Shown here one piece after another: positions 36,301-49,900 of a stretch of DNA of 64,000 bases; position 1 is the stretch's first letter, and each line of letters opens with the position of its first letter. The notes beneath the pieces were generated by a model. It had not been told where the DNA came from. It saw only the letters and a program-made list of their open reading frames with translations, and did not search any database. The stretch is from Cherax quadricarinatus (taxonomy: Eukaryota > Arthropoda > Malacostraca > Decapoda > Parastacidae): assembly GCF_038502225.1 (NCBI RefSeq), contig NW_027195255.1, positions 185,296-249,295 of the forward strand, written 5' to 3'. The position numbers and the translations under genes are program-made.

Positions 36301-39300
36301 CATCTAGGACTGTAGTAGTAGTAGTATGTCAGCTAGGACAGTGATGTCAGCTAGGACGGTAGTAGTATGTCAGTGATGTCAGCTAGGACTGTAGTAGTAT
36401 GTCAGTGATGTCAGCTAGGACTGTAGTAGTATGTCAGTGATGTCAGCTAGGACTGTAGTAGTATGTCAGTGATGTCAGCCTAGGATGTCTGTAGTAGTAT
36501 GTCAGTGATGTCAGCTAGGACTGTAGTAGTATGTCAGTGATGTCAGCTAGGACTGTAGTAGTATGTCCTGTAGTAGTAGCTAGGACTGAAGTAGTATGTC
36601 AGTGATGTCAGCTAGGACTGTAGTAGTATGTCAGTGATGTCAGCTAGGACTGTAGTAGTATGTCAGTGATGTCAGCTAGGACTGTAGTAGTATGTCAGTG
36701 ATGTCAGCTAGGACTGTAGTAGTATGTCAGTGATGTCAGCTAGGACTGTAGTAGTATCAGCTAGGACAGTGTCAGTGATGTCAGCTAGGACTGTAGTAGT
36801 ATGTCAGTGATGTCAGCTAGGACTGTAGTAGTATGTCAGCTAGGACTGTAGTAGTGTCATGTCAGCTAGGACTGTAGTAGTATGTCAGTGATGTCAGCTA
36901 GGACTGTAGTAGTATGTCAGTGATGTCAGACTGTAGTAGTATGTCAGTGATGTCAGCTAGGACTGTAGTAGTATGTCAGTGATGTCAGCTAGGACTGTAG
37001 TAGTATGTCAGTGATGTCAGCTAGGACTGTAGTAGTATGTCAGTGATGTCAGCTAGGACTGTAGTAGTATGTCAGTGATGTCAGCTAGGACTGTAGTAGT
37101 ATGTCAGTGATGTCAGCTAGGACTGTAGTAGTATGTCAGTGATGTCAGCTAGGACTGTAGTAGTATGTCATGTCAGTGATGTCAGCTACTGTAGTAGTAT
37201 GTCAGTGATGTCAGCTAGGACTGTAGTAGTATGTCAGTGATGTCAGCTAGGACTGTAGTAGTATGTCAGTGATGTCAGCTAGGACTGTAGTAGTATGTCA
37301 GTGATGTCAGCTAGGACTGTAGTAGTATGTCAGTGATGTCAGCTAGGACTGTAGTAGTATGTCAGTGATGTCAGCTAGGACTGTAGTAGTATGTCAGTGA
37401 TGTCAGCTAGGACTGTAGTAGTATGTCAGTGATGTCAGCTAGGACTGTAGTAGTATGTCAGTGATGTCAGCTAGGACTGTAGTAGTATGTCAGTGATGTC
37501 AGCTAGGACTGTAGTAGTATGTCAGTGATGTCAGCTAGGACTGTAGTAGTATGTCAGTGATGTCAGCTAGGACTGTAGTAGTATGTCAGTGATGTCAGCT
37601 AGGACTGTAGTAGTATGTCAGTGATGTCAGCTAGGACTGTAGTAGTATGTCAGTGATGTCAGCTAGGACTGTAGTAGTATGTCAGTGATGTCAGCTAGGA
37701 CTGTAGTAGTATGTCAGTGATGTCAGCTAGGACTGTAGTAGTATGTCAGTGATGTCAGCTAGGACTGTAGTAGTATGTCAGTGATGTCAGCTAGGACTGT
37801 AGTAGTATGTCAGTGATGTCAGCTAGGACTGTAGTAGTATGTCAGTGATGTCAGCTAGGACTGTAGTAGTATGTCAGTGATGTCAGCTAGGACTGTAGTA
37901 GTATGTCAGTGATGTCAGCTAGGACTGTAGTAGTATGTCAGTGATGTCAGCTAGGACTGTAGTAGTATGTCAGTGATGTCAGCTAGGACTGTAGTAGTAT
38001 GTCAGTGATGTCAGCTAGGACTGTAGTAGTATGTCAGTGATGTCAGCTAGGACTGTAGTAGTATGTCAGTGATGTCAGCTAGGACTGTAGTAGTCATGTC
38101 AGTGTTGTCAGCTAGGACTGTAGTAGTATGTCAGTGATGTCAGCTAGGACTGTAGTAGTATGTCAGTGATGTCAGCTAGGACTGTAGTAGTATGTCAGTG
38201 ATGTCAGCTAGGACTGTAGTAGTATGTCAGTGATGTCAGCTAGGACTGTAGTAGTATGTCAGTGATGTCAGCTAGGACTGTAGTAGTATGTCAGTGATGT
38301 CAGCTAGGACTGTAATTGTATGCCAGTGATGTCAGCTAGGACTGTAGTAGTATGTCAGTGATGTCAGCTAGGACTGTAGTAGTATGTCAGTGATGTCAGC
38401 TAGGACTGTAGTAGTATGTCAGTGATGTCAGCTAGGACTGTAGTAGTATGTCAGTGATGTCAGCTAGGACTGTAGTAGTATGTCAGTGATGTCAGTCTGT
38501 AGTAGTATGTCAGTGATGTAGGACTGTAGTAGTATGTCAGTGATGTCAGCTAGGACTGTAGTAGTATGTCAGTGATGTCAGCTAGGACTGTAGTAGTATG
38601 TCAGTGATGTCAGCTAGGACTGTAGTAGTATGTCAGTGATGTCAGCTAGGACTGTAGTAGTATGTCAGTGATGTCAGCTAGGACTGTAGTAGTGGGTCAG
38701 TGATGTCAGCTAGGACTGTAGTAGTGTCATGTCAGCTAGGACTGTAGTAGTATGTCAGTGATGTCAGCTCAGTGATGTCAGCTAGGACTGTAGTAGTATG
38801 TCAGTGATGTCAGCTAGGACTGTAGTAGTATGTCAGTGATGTCAGCTAGGACTGTAGTAGTATGTCAGTGATGTCAGCTAGGACTGTAGTAGTATGTCAG
38901 TGATGTCAGCTAGGACTGTAGTAGTATGTCAGTGATGTCAGCTAGGACTGTAGTAGTATGTCAGTGATGTCAGCTAGGACTGTAGTAGTATGTCAGTGAT
39001 GTCAGCTAGGACTGTAGTAGTAGTCAGTGATGTCAGCTCAGTATGCTAGGACTGTAGTAGTATGTCAGTGTCAGCTAGGACTGTAGTAGTATGTCAGTGA
39101 TGTCAGCTCTGTAGTAGTATGTCAGTGATGTCAGCTAGGACTGTAGTAGTATGTCAGTGATGTCAGCTAGGACTGTAGTAGTATGTCAGTGATGTCAGCT
39201 AGGCTAGGTCAGCTAGGACTGTAGTAGTATGTCAGTGATGTCAGCTAGGACTGTAGTAGTATGTCAGTGATGTCAGCTAGGACTGTAGTAGTATGTCAGT

Positions 39301-42300
39301 GATGTCAGCTAGGACTGTAGTAGTATGTCAGTGATGTCAGCTAGGACTGTAGTAGTATGTCAGTGATGTCAGCTAGGACTGTAGTAGTATGTCAGTGATG
39401 TCAGCTAGGACTGTAGTAGTATGTCAGTGATGTCAGCTAGGACTGTAGTAGTATGTCAGTGATGTCAGCTAGGACTGTAGTAGTATGTCAGTGATGTCAG
39501 CTAGGACTGTAGTAGTATGTCAGTGATGTCAGCTAGGACTGTAGTAGTATGTCAGTGATGTCAGCTAGGACTGTAGTAGTATGTCAGTGATGTCAGCTAG
39601 GACTGTAGTAGTATGTCAGTGATGTCAGCTAGGACTGTAGTAGTATGTCAGTGATGTCAGCTAGGACTGTAGTAGTATGTCAGTGATGTCAGCTAGGACT
39701 GTAGTAGTATGTCAGTGATGTCAGCTAGGACTGTAGTAGTATGTCAGTGATGTCAGCTAGGACTGTAGTAGTATGTCAGTGATGTCAGCTAGGACTGTAG
39801 TAGTATGTCAGTGATGTCAGCTAGGACTGTAGTAGTATGTCAGTGATGTCAGCTAGGACTGTAGTAGCATGTCAGTGATGTCAGCTAGGACTGTAGTAGT
39901 ATGTCTAGAAGTGTAGTAGTAGTGTATGTCATGTCAGCTAGGACTGTAGTAGTATGTCAGTGATGTCAGCTAGGACTGTAGTAGTATGTCAGTGATGTCA
40001 GCTAGGACTGTAGTAGTATGTCAGTGATGTCAGCTAGGACTGTAGTAGTATGTCAGTGATGTCAGCTAGGACTGTAGTATGTCAGTGTTGTCAGCTACTG
40101 TAGTAGTATGTCAGTGATGTAGCTGTAGTCAGTGATGTCAGCTAGGACTGTAGTAGTATGTCAGTGATGTCAGCTAGGACTGTAGTAGTATGTCAGTGAT
40201 GTCAGCTAGGACTGTAGTAGTATGTCAGTGATGTAGGACTGTAGTAGTATGTCATGTCAGCTAGGACTGTAGTAGTATGTCAGTGATGTCAGCTAGGACT
40301 GTAGTAGTATGTCAGTGATGTCAGCTAGGACTGTATGTAGTATGTCAGTGATGTCAGCTAGGACTGTAGTAGTATGTCAGTGATGTCAGCTAGGACTGTA
40401 GTAGTATGTCAGTGATGTCAGCTAGGACTGTAGTAGTATGTCAGTGATGTCAGCTAGGACTGTAGTAGTATGTCAGTGATGTCAGCTAGGACTGTAGTAG
40501 TATGTCAGTGATGTCAGCTAGGACTGTAGTAGTATGTCAGTGATGTCAGCTAGGACTGTAGTAGTATGTCAGTGATGTCAGCTAGGACTGTAGTAGTATG
40601 TCAGTGATGTCAGCTAGGACTGTAGTAGTATGTCAGTGATGTCAGCTAGGACTGTAGTAGTATGTCAGTGATGTCAGCTAGGACTGTAGTAGTATGTCAG
40701 TGATGTCAGCTAGGACTGTAGTAGTATGTCAGTGATGTCAGCTAGGACTGTAGTAGTATGTCAGTGATGTCAGCTAGGACTGTAGTAGTATGTCAGTGAT
40801 GTCAGCTAGGACTGTAGTAGTATGTCAGTGATGTCAGCTAGGACTGTAGTAGTATGACAGTGATGTCAGCTAGGACTGTAGTAGTAGTGATGTCAGTCAG
40901 GGATGTCAGCTAGGACTGTAGTAGTATGTCAGTGATGTCAGCTAGGACTGTAGTAGTATGTCAGTGATGTCAGCTAGGACTGTAGTAGTATGTCAGTGAT
41001 GTCAGCTAGGACTGTAGTAGTATGTCAGTGATGTCAGCTAGGACTGTAGTAGTATGTCAGTGATGTCAGCTAGGACTGTAGTAGTATGTCAGTGATGTCA
41101 GCTAGGACTGTAGTAGTATGTCAGTGATGTCAGCTAGGTCAGCTAGGACTGTAGTAGTATGTCAGTGATGTCAGCTAGGACTGTAGTAGTATGTCAGTGA
41201 TGTCAGCTAGGACTGCAGTAGTATGTCAGTGATGTCAGCTGACTGTAGTAGTATGTCAGTGATGTCAGCTAGGACTGTAGTAGTATGTCAGTGATGTCAG
41301 CTAGGACTGTAGTAGTATGTCAGTGATGTCAGCTAGGACTGTAGTAGTATGTCAGTGATGTCAGCTAGGACTGTAGTAGTATGTCAGTGATGTCAGCTAG
41401 GACTGTAGTAGTATGTCAGTGATGTCAGCTAGGACTGTAGTAGTATGTCAGTGATGTCAGCTAGGACTGTAGTAGTATGTCAGTGATGTCAGCTAGGACT
41501 GTAGTAGTATGTCAGTGATGTCAGCTAGGACTGTAGTAGTATGTCAGTGATGTCAGCTAGGACTGTAGTAGTATGTCAGTGATGTCAGCTAGGACTGTAG
41601 TAGTATGTCAGTGATGTCAGCTAGGACTGTAGTAGTATGTCAGTGATGTCAGCTAGGACTGTAGTAGTATGTCAGTGATGTCAGCTAGGACTGTAGTAGT
41701 ATGTCAGTGATGTCAGCTAGGACTGTAGTAGTATGTCAGTGATGTCAGCTAGGACTGTAGTAGTATGTCAGTGATGTCAGCTAGGACTGTAGTAGTATGT
41801 CAGTGATGTCAGCTAGGACTGTAGTAGTATGTCAGTGATGTAGGACTGTAGTAGTATGTCAGTGAGACTGTAGTAGTATGTCAGTGATGTCAGCTAGGAC
41901 TGTAGTAGTATGTCAGTGATGTCAGCTAGGACTGTAGTAGTATGTCAGTGATGTCAGCTAGGACTGTAGTAGTATGTCAGTGATGTCAGCTAGGACTGTA
42001 GTAGTATGTCAGTGATGTCAGCTAGGACTGTAGTAGTATGTCAGTGATGTCAGCTAGGACTGTAGTAGTATGTCAGTGATGTCAGCTAGGACTGTAGTAG
42101 TATGTCAGTGATGTCAGCTAGGACTGTAGTAGTATGTCAGTGATGTCAGCTAGGACTGTAGTAGTATGTCAGTGATGTCAGCTAGGACTGTAGTAGTATG
42201 TCAGTGATGTCAGCTAGGACTGTAGTAGTATGTCAGTGATGTCAGCTAGGACTGTAGTAGTATGTCAGTGATGTCAGCTAGGACTGTAGTAGTATGTCAG

Positions 42301-45300
42301 TGATGTCAGCTAGGACTGTAGTAGTATGTCAGTGATGTCAGCTAGGACTGTAGTAGTATGTCAGTGATGTCAGCTAGGACTGTAGTAGTATGTCAGTGAT
42401 GTCAGCTAGGACTGTAGTAGTATGTCAGTGATGTCAGCTAGGACTGTAGTAGTATGTCAGTGATGTCAGCTAGGACTGTAGTAGTATGTCAGTGATGTCA
42501 GCTAGGACTGTAGTAGTATGTCAGTGATGTCAGCTAGGACTGTAGTAGTATGTCAGTGATGTCAGCTAGGACTGTAGTAGTATGTCAGTGTTGTCAGCTA
42601 GGACTGTAGTAGTATGTCAGTGATGTCAGCTAGGACTGTAGTAGTACGTCAGTGATGTCAGCTAGGACTGTAGTAGTATGTCAGTGATGTCAGCTAGGAC
42701 TGTAGTAGTATGTCAGTGTTGTCAGCTAGGACTGTAGTAGTATGTCAGTGATGTCAGCTAGGACTGTAGTAGTATGTCAGTGATGTCAGCTAGGACTGTA
42801 GTAGTATGTCAGTGATGTCAGCTAGGACTGTAGTAGTATGTCAGTGTTGTCAGCTAGGACTGTAGTAGTACGTCAGTGATGTCAGCTAGGACTGTAGTAG
42901 TACGTCAGTGATGTCAGCTAGGACTGTAGTAGTATGTCAGTGTTGACAGCTAGGACAGCTAGGTCAGTGATGTCAACTAGGACTGTAGTAGTATGTCAGT
43001 GATGTCAGTTAGGACTGTAGTAATATGTCAGTGATGTCAGCTAGGACTGTAGTAGTATGTCAGTGATGTCAGCTAGGACTGTAGTAGTATGTCAGTGATG
43101 TCAGCTAGGACTGTAGTAGTATGTCAGTGATGTCAGCTAGGACTGTAGTAGTATGTCAGTGATGTCAGCTAGGACTGTAGTAGTATGTCAGTGATGTCAG
43201 CTAGGACTGTAGTAGTATGTCAGTGATGTCAGCTAGGACTGTAGTAGTATGTCAGTGATGTCAGCTAGGACTGTAGTAGTATGTCAGTGATGTCAGCTAG
43301 GACTGTAGTAGTATGTCAGTGATGTCAGCTAGGACTGTAGTAGTATGTCAGTGATGTCAGCTAGGACTGTAGTAGTATGTCAGTGATGTCAGCTAGGACT
43401 GTAGTAGTATGTCAGTGATGTCAGCTAGGACTGTAGTAGTATGTCAGTGATGTCAGCTAGGACTGTAGTAGTATGTCAGTGATGTCAGCTAGGACTGTAG
43501 TAGTATGTCAGTGATGTCAGCTAGGACTGTAGTAGTATGTCAGTGATGTCAGCTAGGACTGTAGTAGTATGTCAGTGATGTCAGCTAGGACTGTAGTAGT
43601 ATGTCAGTGATGTCAGCTAGGACTGTAGTAGTATGTCAGTGATGTCAGCTAGGACTGTAGTAGTATGTCAGTGATGTCAGCTAGGACTGTAGTAGTATGT
43701 CAGTGATGTCAGCTAGGTATGTCTGTAGTAGTATGTCAGTGATGTCAGCTAGGACTGTAGTAGTATGTCAGTGATGTCAGCTAGGACTGTAGTAGTATGT
43801 CAGTATGTCAGTAGTAGTATGTCAGTGATGTAAGCTAGGACTGTAGTAGTATGTCAGTGATGTCAGCTAGGACTGTAGTAGTATGTCAGTGATGTCAGCT
43901 AGGACTGTAGTAGTATGTCAGTGATGTCAGCTAGGACTGTAGTAGTATGTCAGTGATGTCAGCTAGGACTGTAGTAGTATGTCAGTGATGTCAGCTAGGA
44001 CTGTAGTAGTATGTCAGTGATGTCAGCTAGGACTGTAGTAGTATGTCAGTGATGTCAGCTGTAGTAGTATGTCAGTGATGTGTAGCTAGGACTGTAGTAG
44101 TATGTCAGTGATGTCAGCTAGGACTGTAGTAGTATGTCAGTGATGTCAGCTAGGACTGTAGTAGTATGTCTGTAGTGATGTCAGCTAGGACTGTAGTAGT
44201 ATGTCAGTGATGTCAGCTAGGACTGTAGTAGTATGTCAGTGATGTCAGCTAGGACTGTAGTAGTATGTCAGTGATGTCAGCTAGGACTGTAGTAGTATGT
44301 CAGTGATGTCAGCTAGGACTGTAGTAGTATGTCAGTGATGTCAGCTAGGACTGTAGTAGTATGTCAGTGATGTCAGCTAGGACTGTAGTAGTATGTCAGT
44401 GATGTCAGCTAGGACTGTAGTAGTATGTCAGTGATGTCAGCTAGGACTGTAGTAGTATGTCAGTGATGTCAGCTAGGACTGTAGTAGTATGTCAGTGATG
44501 TCAGCTAGGACTGTAGTAGTATGTCAGTGATGTGTCAGTCAGTGTTGTCAGCTAGGACTGTAGTAGTATGTCAGTGATGTCAGCTAGGACTGTAGTAGTA
44601 TGTCAGTGATGTCAGCTAGGACTGTAGTAGTATGTCAGTGATGTCAGCTAGGACTGTAGTAGTATGTCAGTGATGTCAGCTAGGACTGTAGTAGTATGTC
44701 AGTGATGTCAGCTACGACTGTAGTAGTATGTCAGTGATGTCAGCTAGGACTGTAGTAGTATGTCAGTGATGTCAGCTAGGACTGTAGTAGTATGTCAGTG
44801 ATGTCAGCTAGGACTGTAGTCTTATGTCAGTGATGTCAGCTAGGACTGTAGTAGTATGTCAGTGATGTCAGCTAGGCCTGTAGTAGTATGTCAGTGATGT
44901 CAGCTAGGACTGTAGTAGTATGTCAGTGATGTCAGCTAGGACTGTAGTAGTATGTCAGTGATGTCAGCTAGGACTGTAGTAGTATGTCAGTGATGTCAGC
45001 TAGGACTGTAGTAGTATGTCAGTGATGTCAGCTAGGACTGTAGTAGTACTGTAGTAGTATGTCAGTGATGTAGGACTGTAGTAGTATGTCAGTGAGGCTG
45101 TAGTAGTATGTCTGTACTAGTATGTCAGTGATGTCAGCTAGGACTGTAGTAGTATGTCAGTGATGTCAGCTAGGACTGTAGTAGTATGTCAGTGATGTCA
45201 GCTAGGACTGTAGTAGTATGTCAGTGATGTCAGCTAGGACTGTAGTAGTATGTCAGTGATGTCAGCTAGGACTGTAGTAGTATGTCAGTGATGTCAGCTA

Positions 45301-46667
45301 GGACTGTAGTAGTATGTCAGTGATGTCAGCTAGGACTGTAGTAGTATGTCAGTGATGTCAGCTAGGACTGTAGTAGTATGTCAGTGATGTCAGCTAGGAC
45401 TGTAGTAGTATGTCAGTGATGTCAGCTAGGACTGTAGTAGTATGTCAGTGATGTCAGCTAGGACTGTAGTAGTATGTCAGTGATGTCAGCTAGGACTGTA
45501 GTAGTATGTCAGTGATGTCAGCTAGGACTGTAGTAGTATGTCAGTGATGTCAGCTAGGTCAGTGATGTCAGCTAGGACTGTAGTAGTATGTCAGTGATGT
45601 CAGCTAGGACTGTAGTAGTATGTCAGTGATGTCAGCTAGGACTGTAGTAGTATGTCAGTGATGTCAGCTAGGACTGTAGTAGTATGTCAGTGATGTCAGC
45701 TAGGACTGTAGTAGTATGTCAGTGATGTCAGCTAGGACTGTAGTAGTATGTCAGTGATGTCAGCTAGGACTGTAGTAGTATGTCAGTGATGTCAGCTAGG
45801 ACTGTAGTAGTATGTCAGTGATGTCAGCTAGGACTGTAGTAGTATGTCAGTGATGTCAGCTAGGACTGTAGTAGTATGTCAGTGATGTCAGCTAGGACTG
45901 TAGTAGTATGTCAGTGATGTGTCAACTAGGACTGTAGTAGTATGTCAGTGATGTCAGCTAGGACTGTAGTAGTATGTCAGTGATGTCAGCTAGGACTGTA
46001 GTAGTATGTCAGTGATGTCAGCTAGGACTGTAGTAGTATGTCAGTGATGTCAGCTAGGACTGTAGTAGTATGTCAGTGATGTCAGCTAGGACTGTAGTAG
46101 TATGTCAGTGATGTCAGCTAGGACTGTAGTAGTATGTCAGTGATGTCAGCTAGGAGTAGTATGTCAGTGATGTCAGCTAGGACTGTAGTAGTATGTCAGT
46201 GATGTCAGCTAGGACTGTAGTAGTATGTCAGTGATGTCAGCTAGGACTGTAGTAGTATGTCAGTGATGTCAGCTAGGACTGTAGTAGTATGTCAGTGATG
46301 TCAGCTAGGCCTGTAGTAGTATGTCAGTGATGTCAGCTAGGCCTGTAGTAGTATGTCAGTGATGTCAGCTAGGACTGTAGTAGTATGTCAGTGATGTCAG
46401 CTAGGACTGTAGTAGTATGTCAGTGATGTCAGCTAGGACTGTAGTAGTATGTCAGTGATGTCAGCTAGGAGTGTAGTAGTATGTCAGTGATGTCAGCTAG
46501 GACTGTAGTAGTATGTCAGTGATGTCAGCTAGGACTGTAGTAGTATGTCAGTGATGTCAGCTAGGCCTGTAGTAGTATGCCAGTGATGTCAGCTAGGACT
46601 GTAGTAGTATGTCAGTGATGTCAGCTAGGACTGTAGTAGTATGTCAGTGATGTCAGCTAGGACTGTA
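27316..46667. repeat. 32-bp satellite array, about 605 unit-lengths, inside a SINE
   Basis: Units of 32 bp containing 'GTAGTATGTCAGTGATG' followed by 'TCAGCTAGGACTGTA'. The first unit is 27316-27347, still with the variants 'ATGACAG' and 'TCAACTAGG'. Total length 19,352 bp. The left 3 kb and the far right end carry single-base variants (GTTGTC, GGCCTG, GGCTTG, CAACTAGG), while the interior, from about 30.3 kb on, has few substitutions but many shortened, fused or scrambled units (for example near 30.72, 31.38, 33.00, 33.67, 36.30, 36.56, 39.05, 40.10, 45.05 kb). No coding potential: stop codons occur in every frame. No transcription signal specific to the array was seen. Confidence 0.97.
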
Positions 46668-46715
46668 TACCTTATCCATGTACTTGTAGAAATAGATTGC
46701 TGTTGTTAAGGAATT
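46668..46715 (+). mobile_element. 3' end of the same SINE
   Basis: Immediately after the last 32-bp unit: 'TACCTTATCCATGTACTTG', then 'TAGAAATAGATTG' and a short TTG-rich end. From memory the decapod SINE continues after GTCAGCTAGGCCTG with TATACCTTGTACATGTACTTGTAG, so this is the missing 3' half of the element that starts at 27085. Confidence 0.75.
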
Positions 46716-46739
46716 AACTCACTGAACCTGATTATGATA

Positions 46740-46935
46740 ATCAAATTAAGCAGGTTATACAGTGAACTGAGCCCTTGTGGGTATGGTGCTTAGTTTTTAT
46801 TGTAATATGACCCTTGCAGGTTTAGCACTTCACTGATTAAAGTGACCCCTATGGGTTTAGCACCCTCTTATTAATGTAATGAAGGAGGTTGGTTGATCAA
46901 AGAAATTGGACTCTTCTTCCTTCGATCAAACACAA
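46740..46935 (+). mobile_element. Degenerate LINE 3' tail fragments
   Basis: Contains three successive degraded tail-like pieces: 'CCCTTGTGGGTATGGTGC', 'CCCTTGCAGGTTTAGCACTTC' shortened at its end, and 'CCCCTATGGGTTTAGCACC', followed by 'GGTTGATCAAAGAAATTGG'. They resemble the tail at 1500-1570. This is the left flank of the 55-bp array and shares words with its unit. Confidence 0.55.
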
Positions 46936-46954
46936 TTGCCTCTTTCTCTTTTAT

Positions 46955-49900
46955 ATTCTAACAGGGAGAAGTGCTACCTATCCTGCAAGGTGACCCCTAT
47001 GGCTACAATATTCTAACAGGGAGAAGTGCTACCTATCCTGCAAGGTGACCCCTATGGCTACAATATTCTAACAGAGAGAAGTGCTACCTATCCTGCAAGG
47101 TGACCCCTATGGCTACAATATTCTAACAGGGAGAAGTGCTACCTATCCTGCAAGGTGACCCCTATGGCTACAATATTCTAACAGGGAGAAGTGCTACCTA
47201 TCCTGCAAGGTGACCCCTATGGCTACAATATTCTAACAGGGAGAAGTGCTACCTATCCTGCAAGGTGACCCCTATGGCTACAATATTCTAACAGAGAGAA
47301 GTGCTACCTATCCTGCAAGGTGACCCCTATGGCTACAATATTCTAACAGGGAGAAGTGCTACCTATCCTGCAAGAAGTGCTACCTATCCTGCCCCTATGG
47401 CTACAATATTCTAACAGAGAGAAGTGCTACCTATCCTGCAAGGTGACCCCTATGGCCAATATTCTAACAGAGAGAAGTGCTACCTATCCTGCAAGGTGAC
47501 CCCTATGGCTACAATATTCTAACAGTGAGAAGTGCTACCTATCCTGCAAGGTGACCACTATGGCTACAATATTCTAACAGGGAGAAGTGCTACCTATCCT
47601 GCAAGGTGACGCCTATGGCTACAATATTCTAACAGGGAGAAGTGCTACCTATCCTGCAAGGTGACCCCTATGGCTACAATATTCTAACAGGGAGAAGTGC
47701 TACCTATCCTGCAAGGTGACCCCTATGGCTACAATATTCTAACATAGAGAAGTGCTACCTATCCTGCAAGGTGACCCCTATGGCTACAATATTCTAACAG
47801 GGAGAAGTGCTACCTATCCTGCAAGGTGACCCCTATGGCTACAATATTCTAACAGGGAGAAGTGCTACCTATCCTGCAAGGTGACCCCTATGGCTACAAT
47901 ATTCTAACAGGGAGAAGTGCTACCTATCCTGCAAGGTGACCCCTATGGCTACAATATTCTAACAGGGAGAAGTGCTACCTATCCTGCAAGGTGACCCCTA
48001 TGGCTACAATATTCTAACAGAGAGAAGTGCTACCTATCCTGCAAGGTGACCCCTATGGCTACAATATTCTAACAGGGAGAAGTGCTACCTATCCTGCAAG
48101 GTGACCCCTATGGCTACAATATTCTAACAGGGAGAAGTGCTACCTATCCTGCAAGGTGACCCCTATGGCTACAATATTCTAACAGAGAGAAGTGCTACCT
48201 ATCCTGCAAGGTGACCCCTATGGCTACAATATTCTAACAGGGTGAAGTGCTATCCTGCAAGGTGACCCCTATGGCTACAATATTCTAACAGGGAGAAGTG
48301 CTACCTATCCTGCAAGGTGACCCCTATGGCTACAATATTCTAACAGAGAGAAGTGCTACCTATCCTGCAAGGTGACCCCTATGGCTACAATATTCTAACA
48401 GGGAGAAGTGCTACCTATCCTGCAAGTGACCCCTATGCTACAATATTCTAACAGGGAGAAGTGCTACCCCTATGGCTACAATATTCTAACAGGGAGAAGT
48501 GCTACCTATCCTGCAAGGTGACCCCTATGGCTACAATATTCTAACGCCTATGGCTACAATATTCTAACAGTGAGAAGTGCTACCTATCCTGCAAGGTGAC
48601 CCCTATGGCTACAATATTCTAACAGAGAGAAGTGCTACCTATCCTGCAAGGTGACCCCTATGGCTACAATATTCTAACAGGGAGAAGTGCTACCTATCCT
48701 GCAAGGTGACCCCTATGGCTACAATATTCTAACAGGGAGAAGTGCTACCTATCCTGCAAGGTGACCCCTATGGCTACAATATTCTAACAGAGAGAAGTGC
48801 TACCTATCCTGCAAGGTGACCCCTATGGCTACAATATTCTAACAGGGAGAAGTGCTACCTATCCTGCAAGGTGACCCCTATGGCTACAATATTCTAACAG
48901 GGAGAAGTGCTACCTATCCTGCAAGGTGACCCCTATGGCTACAGTATTCTAACAGAGAGAAGTGCTACCTATCCTGCAAGGTGACGCCTATGGCTACAAT
49001 ATTCTAACAGTGAGAAGTGCTACCTATCCTGCAAGGTGACCCCTATGGCTACAATATTCTAACAGGAGAAGTGCTACCTATCCTGCAAGGTGACCCCTAT
49101 GGCTACAATATTCTAACAGAGAGAAGTGCTACCTATCCTGCAAGGTGACCCCTATGGGACAATATTCTACAAGGGCTACCTATCCTGCAAGGTGACCCCT
49201 ATGCCTACAATATTCTAACAGAGAGAAGTGCTACCTATCCTGCAAGGTGACCCCTATGGCTACAATATTCTAACAGGGAGAAGTGCTACCTATCCTGCAA
49301 GGTGACCCCTATGGCTACAATATTCTAACAGTGAGAAGTGCTACCTATCCTGCAAGGTGACCCCTATGGCTACAATATTCTAACAGGGAGAAGTGCTACC
49401 TATCCTGCAAGGTGACCCCTATGGCTACAATATTCTAACAGGGAGAAGTGCTACCTATCCTGCAAGGTGACCCCTATGGCTACAATATTCTAACAGAGAG
49501 AAGTGCTACCTATCCTGCAAGGTGACCCCTATGGCTACAATATTCTAACAGAGAGAAGTGCTACCTATCCTGCAAGGTGACGCCTATGGCTACAATATTC
49601 TAACAGTGAGAAGTGCTACCTATCCTGCAAGGTGACCCCTATGGCTACAATATTCTAACAGGGAGAAGTGCTACCTATCCTGCAAGGTGACCCCTATGGC
49701 TACAATATTCTAACAGAGAGAAGTGCTACCTATCCTGCAAGGTGACCCCTATGGCTACAATATTCTAACAGAGAGAAGTGCTACCTATCCTGCAAGGTGA
49801 CCCCTATGGCTACAATATTCTAACAGGGAGAAGTGCTACCTATCCTGCAAGGTGACCCCTATGGCTACAATATTCTAACAGGGAGAAGTGCTACCTATCC

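Noticed and set aside
27316..46667. Centromeric satellite
   Set aside because: The array could be part of heterochromatin, but flanking SINE halves explain its origin and nothing here indicates a centromere.
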